DNA of 42,762 nucleotides from positions 1 to 42,762 of the forward strand of contig JAJRVV010000063.1 of assembly GCA_024277135.1 (NCBI GenBank), written 5' to 3'. Made by a program: the position numbers and the translations under genes. Below the pieces are notes generated by a model. The model was not told the DNA's origin, searched no databases, and saw nothing but the letters and a program-made list of their open reading frames with translations. This DNA is from Chloroflexota bacterium (GTDB taxonomy: Bacteria > Chloroflexota > Anaerolineae > Promineifilales > Promineifilaceae). Shown here in pieces: positions 1 to 5,997 of this stretch (positions are counted from its first letter, which is position 1; the number at the start of each line of letters is the position of its first letter).

Positions 1-147
1 AATGAGCAATTAACAATGAATAATGAGCAATTAACAATGAATAATGAGCAATTAACAATGAATAATGAGCAATTAACAATGAATAATGAGCAATTAACAA
101 TGAATAATGAGCAATTAACAATGAACAATGAACAATTAACAAATAAC
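1..147. repeat. 21-bp tandem repeat inside glpB, encoding MNNEQLT heptads
   Basis: Seven consecutive 21-bp units start at 1, 22, 43, 64, 85, 106 and 127. The first five are identical and the last two are diverged. A 21-bp period equals seven codons, so copy-number change never shifts the frame, and no stop codon occurs in the glpB frame. The array is cut by the window start, so its full length is unknown. Related AT-rich tandem motifs recur at about 9490, 30780, 39300 and 39550. Confidence 0.95.
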
Positions 148-549
148 CGGGTTGAGTGGGTGGCGACGGAGACGAGCGCCCGGCCGTTACGCCACCGCGC
201 CCGCGCCTTTTTGCTGGCGACGGGGGGGATTTTGGGCGGCGGGTTAGTGGGGGAGATGGACGGCCGTGTCCGCGAACCGATCTTCAACTTGCCGCTGACT
301 GCACCGCAGAAACGGAGCGGCTGGTTCCGCCCGGCCTTCCTTGACCCGCAGGGTCATCCCGTTTTCAGCGGCGGGGTGGCGGTTGGCCCCGATTTTCGGC
401 CGGTGGGCGGGCCGGCGAATGTGTGGGCGGCGGGCGGCGCATTGGCCCATTTTGACCCGATTTTGGAAAGGAGTTTGTCGGGAACGGCCGTCGTCACCGG
501 CGTGGCGGCGGCGCAAGCGATTGTGGAAGCAGTGCTCAGTATTCAGTAA
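1..549 (+). CDS. glpB: Anaerobic glycerol-3-phosphate dehydrogenase subunit B, C-terminal part (5' end outside window)
   Basis: The reading frame is open from the first base and ends with TAA at 547-549. After a repeat-encoded stretch (about 7 x MNNEQLT), the protein resumes with FLLATGGILGGGLVGEMDG, followed by a P-I-F-N-L-P segment and AAGGALAHFDP. These resemble the C-terminal part of GlpB, the subunit that together with GlpA and GlpC oxidises glycerol-3-phosphate to dihydroxyacetone phosphate and passes electrons to the quinone pool. The gene immediately downstream is glpC, which supports the call. The family is about 400 residues, so more than half lies upstream of the window. The oddity is the 21-bp tandem repeat at 1-147, which sits inside the coding region without breaking the frame. 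Whether the protein still works cannot be judged from this fragment. Confidence 0.75.
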   Translation, partial: NEQLTMNNEQLTMNNEQLTMNNEQLTMNNEQLTMNNEQLTMNNEQLTNNRVEWVATETSARPLRHRARAFLLATGGILGGGLVGEMDGRVREPIFNLPLTAPQKRSGWFRPAFLDPQGHPVFSGGVAVGPDFRPVGGPANVWAAGGALAHFDPILERSLSGTAVVTGVAAAQAIVEAVLSIQ

Positions 550-605
550 TCAGTTGCCTGTAATCCGGTTACTGAACACTGAATACTGGTTACTGAAAAC
601 CAAAA
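535..605. repeat. Short interspersed ACTGAATACTG-type repeat between glpB and glpC
   Basis: The end of glpB and the 59-bp gap before glpC consist of degenerate direct and inverted copies of CAGTATTCAGTAATCAG and ACTGAATACTGG. The same word family recurs at 34310-34345 and 37734-37790. It supplies the glpB stop codon (TAA 547-549). I see no promoter in the gap, so glpB and glpC are probably co-transcribed. Confidence 0.7.
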
Positions 606-608
606 CCT

Positions 609-1871
609 ATGCACACTAAATCATGGCATTCCGTAGGCCCCTCATTGGACGCCTGTATCAAATGTAACATCTGCGCCAGCTATTGCCCGGTCACGGCCGT
701 CACCGACCGCTTCCCCGGCCCCAAATACGCCGGCCCGCAGGCGCAGCGATTCCGCCAAAACGGCCAGCCGCACAGTCCCGACCATTCCGTAGATTACTGC
801 TCCGGCTGCCGGGTGTGCAACGAAGTCTGCCCCACCGGTGTCAAAATCGCCGAACTCAACGCCCGCGCCCGCGCCCAAATCGTCGCCGAACACGGCCTGC
901 CGCTGCGCAACCGGCTGTTGGGGCGCAACGAAACGCTGGGCAAACTGGCCCAAATCGCCCCCCGGCTGGCGAATCTGAGCCTGCACAACCCGGTCAGCCG
1001 AGTCCTGGCCGAGAAAATCGTTGGCATCGCCCGCAAAGCGCCGCTGCCTCGCTTCTCCGAATCGGGTACGTTTGGCGATTGGTTCCAGCGCACCAAAGAA
1101 GGACGGTTGAAATCGGACAAGAAGGTGGTTTATTTTCATGGCTGCGCCACCATGTATTATGAGCCGTTTGTGGGGAAAGCGGCCGTCGTCGTCCTGGAGC
1201 ACAACGGCTACGAAGTGATTGTGCCGCCGCAAAACTGCTGCGGCCTGCCCCTGTTGAGCAATGGCGAATTTGATGAGGCGGCCAAATATCACCACAACAA
1301 TGTGAGCAAGATGCGCGTCTACGCCCAGGCGGGGCTGGACATCGTGGGAACCAGCACCAGTTGCACCCTCACCCTCAAAGAAGAAGCGCCGGAACTGCTG
1401 GATGCGTTTGATGAGGGGTCAAACCAGTTGAAAATGGCGACCTGGGACATCTTCGAGTGGCTGTGGGCGCGGCATGAGGCGGGCGAGTTGAAAACTGATT
1501 TTCGGCGGATGGCGATGGTTTTGCCTTACCACGCCCCCTGCCAGTACCGCGCGCACCGGGTGGGTAAACCGGCGCTGGACATTTTGTGGTTCATCCCCGG
1601 CCTGGATGTGCGCGAGAGCCGCGCCCGCTGCTGCGGCATCGCCGGCACGTATGGTTACAAGGCGGAGAAGTACCAGATTGGCATGGACGTAGGCGCGGAA
1701 CTGTTTGACTTTGTGATGGCGCAGGGAGATGTGGGGATGACGGCATGCGATTCGGAGACATGCCGTTGGCAGTTGGAGCATGGCACAGATTTACCCTCCC
1801 GTCACCCCATCGAAATTTTGGCGGCGGCGTATGGGTTGTATGATTTGGGGCAGAGAGAGGTGCGCGGATAA
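609..1871 (+). CDS. glpC: Anaerobic glycerol-3-phosphate dehydrogenase subunit C (iron-sulfur, CCG domains)
   Basis: The product is 420 residues, as expected for GlpC. Two ferredoxin-type [4Fe-4S] motifs lie at the N terminus: C16-x2-C19-x2-C22-x3-C26-P and C64-x2-C67-x2-C70-x3-C74-P. Two cysteine-rich CCG domains follow (NCCGLP near residue 200 and RCCGIAG near residue 340), typical of heterodisulfide-reductase/GlpC electron carriers. The subunit membrane-anchors GlpAB and transfers electrons from FAD to menaquinone. It follows glpB with a 59-bp repeat-filled gap. The ATG at 609 places the first cysteine cluster at the usual distance from the N terminus. All cluster ligands are present, so the gene appears intact. 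LutA/GlcF-type CCG proteins share the architecture, but the glpB neighbour decides in favour of glpC. Confidence 0.88.
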   Translation: MHTKSWHSVGPSLDACIKCNICASYCPVTAVTDRFPGPKYAGPQAQRFRQNGQPHSPDHSVDYCSGCRVCNEVCPTGVKIAELNARARAQIVAEHGLPLRNRLLGRNETLGKLAQIAPRLANLSLHNPVSRVLAEKIVGIARKAPLPRFSESGTFGDWFQRTKEGRLKSDKKVVYFHGCATMYYEPFVGKAAVVVLEHNGYEVIVPPQNCCGLPLLSNGEFDEAAKYHHNNVSKMRVYAQAGLDIVGTSTSCTLTLKEEAPELLDAFDEGSNQLKMATWDIFEWLWARHEAGELKTDFRRMAMVLPYHAPCQYRAHRVGKPALDILWFIPGLDVRESRARCCGIAGTYGYKAEKYQIGMDVGAELFDFVMAQGDVGMTACDSETCRWQLEHGTDLPSRHPIEILAAAYGLYDLGQREVRG

Positions 1872-2141
1872 GATGGATTGGAAGGATTTTCACGGATTTT
1901 CTCTTTTTGGTCTGGAGATCGTATCTTCTCAAAAACTTGGGGAAGCTCGGGCCGGTCTCCTGACCGTGCCCGGTGTGGCGCGGTCAGGAGAGCAGCCCTT
2001 CGGGACTGAGATGCGGCCACAGCCCCGAAATACTGAGATGATACTGGAAATCTGTGGAAAACTGGAAAATCAGTGTGCCATAGCAAAATGGGATTGAGAG
2101 AACTCCAGGTAATCGTCGCAACAAACATTTGGGAATGAGCA
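1872..2141. other. Intergenic region with a perfect hairpin
   Basis: This 270-bp gap has no convincing gene. It contains a perfect 10-bp inverted repeat, CTCCTGACCG at 1957-1966 and CGGTCAGGAG at 1981-1990, with a 14-nt loop. No T-tract follows, so it is more likely a dispersed palindromic repeat than a classical terminator, although it could end the glp transcript. Confidence 0.6.
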
Positions 2142-3538
2142 ATGAGCAAACGAGGACCAGGCCAGGCCGATATGCGCAAATTCATTGTTGAGTTTTTCCA
2201 CGATGGCGAGTTAGATACCTTTTGTTTCGATTATTTTTCCGGCATCAAGCAGGAATTTACCAGAGGGATGGAAAAGAGCCAGAAGGTGATATTGCTGCTT
2301 GAGTATTGCCAGCGGCGGGGGCTGGCGGCCAATTTGCGGCAGAATTTGGCGCAGGAACGACCGGAAGCGTATGATCAACGTTTTGGCCGCCAACCGTTAG
2401 CGCTAGCGGCGGTACTGACCCAGCCGCGCAACCCCGATTTTCCTCAGCCACGTTCACCAGGACGGGGAGCTGGCGCGCCGGCTGGCGGCGGATTTGGAGG
2501 CGGAAGGCTACCCTGTGTGGATAGCGCCGGACAGCATTCAGCCGGGGGCTGGATGAGAGCGGCATTTTTGTGCTGCTGTTGACGCCGGACGCGGCGGCCT
2601 CCCGCTGGGTGCGCAGCGAGACGGATGTGGCGGTGGAATTGGAGCATGAGGAGGAGATGCGTTCTCTGCCGGTGTTGGTGAAGGTGTGCAAACTGCCAGC
2701 TCTGTGGCGAACTTACCAGCGGATTTCCTTTATGCGGCGGGGGTATGAAGCGGGGTTGATAACGTTGATGGCGGCGTTGGATGGGGAGTGGTCGGGAGGA
2801 AAGATTGACGATTCCAGGTTAAAGCGGGAGAAGCCAACACCAACGGTTCGCCGCCAAAAAAAGGATTCGTTTATTCACGAAAAGACGGGGCTGGAGTTTG
2901 TGCGGGTTCCGGCGGGGGAGTTTTTGTATGGAAAGAAGAAAGAAAAGAAGCGTTTGGATGAGTTCTGGATCAGCAAAACGCCGGTGACGAATGCTGTGTA
3001 TGCCAAGTTTGTGGAAGAATTTGGTCAATTTATGGTGGACATCGAGAAAAATTTAAAACATTGGCAAAATGGCAAACTGCCTGCCGACAAACTGGATCAT
3101 CCGGTGGTGTATGTTAGCTGGGATGACGCCGCTACCTTTGCCAATTGGGCCGGTTTGCGGCTGCCAACAGAGGAAGAGTGGGAGAAGGCGGCGCGGGGGA
3201 CTGATGGGCGTGAATACCCTTGGGGGAATGAAGAGCCGACCCCTTTTCGTTGCAATTATGGCAAGAACATGAAGGGGACGACGCCGGTAGGACGGTATTC
3301 GCCGCAGGGGGACAGCCTGTATGGGTGTGTGGATATGGCGGGGAATGTGTGGGAGTGGACAGATTCTTGGTATGACGATGAGAAAGCAGAGCGCGTCGTG
3401 CGCGGCGGTTCGTGGTTCAGCTACCGTTACGGCGCGCGCGCGGCTTTCCGTGGCGGCCTTTCGCCCGGCAGTCGTGACTACAACCTCGGTTTTCGGCTGG
3501 TGGCGGCGCGTCGTTCCCCATCTCATCAAGACCGCTGA
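2142..3538 (+). pseudogene. Frame-disrupted effector-associated domain / TIR / FGE-sulfatase-fold conflict protein
   Basis: Three reading frames each carry one part of a single architecture. The frame from ATG 2142 encodes a helical N-terminal module of about 80 residues (starts MRKFIVEFFHDGELDTF after a short lead), resembling the death-like effector-associated domains of bacterial conflict systems. A second frame, open from 2419 to TGA 2554, encodes the start of a TIR domain (FLSHVHQDGELARRLAADL, then GYPVWIAPDSIQPG). The third frame, from about 2549 to TGA 3536, continues with LDESGIFVLLLTPDA, then a linker and an FGE/SUMF1 domain (GLEFVRVPAGEF, PVTNAVYAKF, RLPTEEEWEKAARG, GNVWEWTDSWY, VRGGSW, GFRLV). 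The FGE catalytic cysteines are absent, so it is probably a binding fold. About ten residues also seem missing at the second break. It could be a decayed gene or assembly indels. No ACGGCCGT octamer lies inside, unlike most neighbours. Confidence 0.75.
3395..3502 (+). other. Candidate DGR variable region (VR) at the C terminus of the FGE-fold domain
   Basis: The last codons of the FGE domain match the layout of diversity-generating-retroelement target tails: a constant VRGGSW, runs of surface residues, then constant LGFRLV. The 13 codons at presumed variable positions (3416, 3419, 3422, 3428, 3431, 3446, 3452, 3455, 3458, 3470, 3476, 3479, 3482) all end in C or T (TTC, AGC, TAC, TAC, GGC, TTC, GGC, GGC, CTT, AGT, GAC, TAC, AAC). 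That is what adenine-directed mutagenesis of AAY template codons gives. No reverse transcriptase or template repeat lies in the window, so activity would depend on a remote cassette. Confidence 0.5.
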
Positions 3539-3540
3539 TC

Positions 3541-3600
3541 TCTGTCCGGTCTGGGAGCGGTAGCGGGAAGGCCGCCGCGCCGCAGGCGCGGATCGCGTAA
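3541..3600 (+). other. GC-rich hairpin just downstream of the candidate VR gene
   Basis: After the stop codon come CTGGGAGCGGTAGCGGGAAG and a perfect 7-bp hairpin, CCGCGCC (3575-3581), GCA loop, GGCGCGG (3585-3591), then an A/T-rich run. DGR targets often carry a hairpin or cruciform a short distance after the variable region that is needed for homing. It could equally be a transcription terminator. Confidence 0.4.
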
Positions 3601-3718
3601 AATTTGGTAGGGGCGAAACGGCGCGGGGTGGTCTTGTCGGAAACGAACGGCCTATTCTCCGAGCGGTTCGAGCGCCTCACCGACCGCCCGTCTCGCCCAG
3701 AATGCGGCCAGGGAGCCA

Positions 3719-3782
3719 GGCGAGACAGGCGGGAGAGGAGGCCGTACGCGGGGCAAAGGTGGTTTCCCGCCTGTCTCGCCCC
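3719..3782. repeat. Inverted repeat (15-bp perfect arms) in the intergenic region
   Basis: GGCGAGACAGGCGGG at 3719-3733 is perfectly complementary to CCCGCCTGTCTCGCC at 3768-3782, followed by CCTAC. A partial related copy (GGTAGGGGCGAAAC) begins at 3606. This looks like a small MITE-like or REP-like dispersed palindrome. The rest of 3539-3838 holds no supported gene. Confidence 0.75.
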
Positions 3783-3838
3783 TACGGTATGTGGGGTATG
3801 TGGTGGCGTGAATGAGCGACCGGCTCAAAGGAGACGAC

Positions 3839-5512
3839 ATGAGTATTGTACGCGCTGTTTTTAAGGGTTTGTTGGGGAAGCGGCTGCCATCACCGGCGGC
3901 GAATTGGCGATTGAGGGGCTGAACGCGCCGGTTTTGATCCGCCGGGACGAATATGGCATCGTGTACATTGAAGCGGAAAATGACCGGGACGCCTGGTATG
4001 GGCTGGGTTTTTGCCAAGGGCAGGATCGGACGTTCCAACTGGAGGGGCTGGCGCGGGTGGTGCGAGGGACGCTGGCGGAGATGGTGGTGCCGGACGGGCT
4101 GGCGGTGGATCGGCTCTCCCGGCGTATCGGCTTCGCCCATTCGGCGCAAAAACAGATGGCGGTGTTGGACGCCAAAGTGCGGCAGATGGCGGAGGATTTC
4201 GGGCGCGGGATCAATGACGGGATGAAAAAGGGGCTGCGACGCAAACCGCATGAGTTCACCTTGCTGCGGGCAGAACCGACGCCGTGGACGGCCGCAGACG
4301 TGTTGGGAATGCTCAAACTCATCTCTTTCCTGCTGGCTTCTAACTGGGATTCGGAATTGATGCGGCTGAAACTGCTACTGGCAGATGGGCCGGAAGCGTT
4401 GGCGGCGCTGGACCCGGCGTATCCCGATTGGCTGCCGCTGACCATCCCGCCGGGAGAGGCGGCGGGGCAGGTGGTGGATTGGTTGGCGGCGGATTTGCGG
4501 TTGATGACGGCCGTCACCGGGCAATGCGGCGGTGCCAACAATTGGGCCATCGCACCGGATAAAACGGCGAGCGGCCGTCCCATCCTGGCGAACGACCCGC
4601 ACCTGGCCGCTTCCCTGCCGCCCCATTGGTATTTGGCGCACGTGTACACGCCAGAATGGGCGGTGGCCGGCGCCTCTTTCGTGGGCGCACCCGGTTTCCC
4701 GGCCGGGTTTGACGGGCACTGCGCCTGGGGCATCACTGCCGGGCTGACGGATAACACCGATTTGTATGTGGAAGAGGTGGCGGGCGACGGCCGTGTGCGC
4801 CAGGGAGACGAATGGGTTGAATGTCCGGTGCGGGTGGAAGTGATCCGCGTCAAAGGGGGACAGCCGGTGGAAGATCGGGCGGTGGAAACACCGCGCGGCC
4901 CCATCGTCGGCCCGGCGCTGGCGGCAGAATTGGGGGCGATTTCCATGCAGGCCACCTGGCTGGCGACCAAGCCGGTGCGGGGTTTCTTCATGGCGCACAA
5001 AGTACGCGATTTTGAGGCGTTCCGGCAAAACTTTGCTGACTGGCCGGGTCTGCCGCTGAACATGGCCTACGCCGACGCCGAGGGCAACATCGGCTGGCAG
5101 TTGGTGGGCGAATCCCCCCGGCGCAAACGAGGCTGGGGAACCATCCCCCTGTCTGGGGCCGACCCGGCCAATGGCTGGGAGGCGGAGGGCGTGCCTTTTG
5201 CCCAGATGCCGCGCGCGCTGAATCCTGACACCGGCTTTGTGGCCACGGCCAACAACAAACCAATCAGTGATGATGTGGAGCTATACCTGGGCGCGGATTG
5301 GATTGACGGCTACCGACTGGCGCGCATCGCCGAATCGCTGGCGGCGCGGGATGATTGGACGCTGGCGGACGCGATGGTGTTGCAGATGGATCAAGTTTCC
5401 ATTCCCTGGCGCCAGATTCGGGAATTGGTGTTGGCGGTTCCGGCGGCGGGCGATGCCGGACAAGCGGTGGATTTGCTGGCGGCGTGGGACGGGGTTGTGG
5501 CTGCGGATTCAC
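3839..5512 (+). pseudogene. Penicillin-acylase family (Ntn hydrolase) gene: frameshifted start, truncated end, nucleophile replaced
   Basis: A strong ribosome site (AAAGGAG at 3828-3834) precedes ATG 3839, which encodes MSIVRAVFKGLLGKRLP. That frame stops after 29 codons, while the family homology continues one frame over from about 3886 (ITGGELAIEGLNAPVLIRRD) to about 5512. A TTG at 3904 is the only available start for the long frame. Recognisable family segments are GLGFCQGQDRTFQLE, SGRPILANDPHLA, GFDGHCAWGITAGLTDNTDLY, ATANNKPI and LLAAWDGVVAADSP. The autoprocessing/nucleophile site, normally G-Ser-Asn-x-W, reads GGANNW with Ala at codon 4534-4536, so self-cleavage and acylase activity are unlikely. 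After ADSP the frame runs into sequence antisense to an ABC-F fragment up to 5760. The family is usually 750-800 residues, so the C-terminal part is lost. I read it as a decaying gene; TTG-initiated expression of a remnant is possible. Confidence 0.75.
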
Positions 5513-5772
5513 CGCGGGGTCTGATCGTAGTCCAGCGTTTCATGCTCCTGGGCGTAGTAGCCGATCTGGCTGATGGGGCCGATTTTGACCTGGCCGCTGT
5601 TAATGGCATCCGGTTGCAACAGTTGTTTGAGCAGGTAGAATTTGCCGGCGCCGTTGGGGCCGACCAGTCCCACCCGCTGGCCGTCTTGAATTTCCCAGCT
5701 GAGCTTGCTGAATATGGGCTTACCAGCCAGGGTGACGCTGATTTTGTCCAGATTGATTAGAATTTCGGCCAT
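5509..5772 (-). pseudogene. ABC-F ATPase remnant, internally deleted
   Basis: Read on the minus strand from ATG at 5772, this 87-residue frame starts like an ABC-F protein (IFSKLSWEIQDGQRVGLVG, then Walker A GPNGAGK). Directly after the Walker lysine it jumps to a segment typical of the second ABC domain (SGQVKIGP, IGYYAQEHETLDYD). The normal GKST/GKSS is replaced by GKFYLL. The simplest reading is a deletion between the two homologous Walker A regions, leaving a first-half/second-half fusion, followed by truncation at 5509 where the acylase homology ends. ABC-F proteins (about 550-650 residues) normally act on the ribosome; this fragment cannot be functional. Confidence 0.75.
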
Positions 5773-5782
5773 GAAGTTTGAG

Positions 5783-5815
5783 AGACCCTAAGGGTTTTCA
5801 AAACCCTTAGGGTCT
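5783..5815. repeat. Perfect 33-nt palindromic repeat (AGACCCTAAGGGTTTT arms)
   Basis: Two 16-nt complementary arms flank a single central C. The design is the same as the 33-nt palindrome at 27484-27516 but with different arm sequence. It lies between the ABC-F remnant and polA and could act as a bidirectional terminator, although it belongs to a dispersed repeat class. Confidence 0.9.
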
Positions 5816-5934
5816 AAAATCTGAGTTGATCTTAACAAGGGGTGGGTTTGGCGCAAGTTGGCGGTCTGCTTACGGCCGTTTCTGTGGTAAAATTCATTCA
5901 ATTACATCGCCCATTTGTTCCATGAAATCAAGCT

Positions 5935-5982
5935 AGACCTGCGAGGTTGGTGACCGAAGGTCGCACGAAACCTCGCAGGTCT
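5935..5982. repeat. AGACCTGCGAGGTT palindromic repeat in the polA leader
   Basis: AGACCTGCGAGGTT at 5935-5948 pairs with AACCTCGCAGGTCT at 5969-5982, enclosing a 20-nt loop. The structure ends 15 nt before the polA ATG, so it would fold in the mRNA leader close to the ribosome site. The same arm sequence is found at 27484-27516, and a variant (CTGCCAGG) at 26383-26413 and 37329-37356. Confidence 0.85.
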
Positions 5983-5997
5983 TTCAAGGCAATACCC

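Noticed and set aside
1-147. Possible CRISPR array
   Set aside because: The 21-bp units are contiguous with no spacers and are read through in frame by glpB.
3395-3538. Active formylglycine-generating enzyme
   Set aside because: The paired active-site cysteines of true FGE are absent; the domain is better read as a C-type-lectin-like binding fold.
3604-3864. An 86-residue plus-strand frame between the TIR/FGE gene and the acylase
   Set aside because: It runs through an inverted repeat and into the acylase start, is very Arg/Pro-rich, and has no ribosome site or recognisable domain.
5513-5760. Acylase C-terminal 82 residues read as genuine protein
   Set aside because: The sequence is the reverse complement of a clear ABC-F segment, including Walker A, so this part of the plus-strand frame is accidental.
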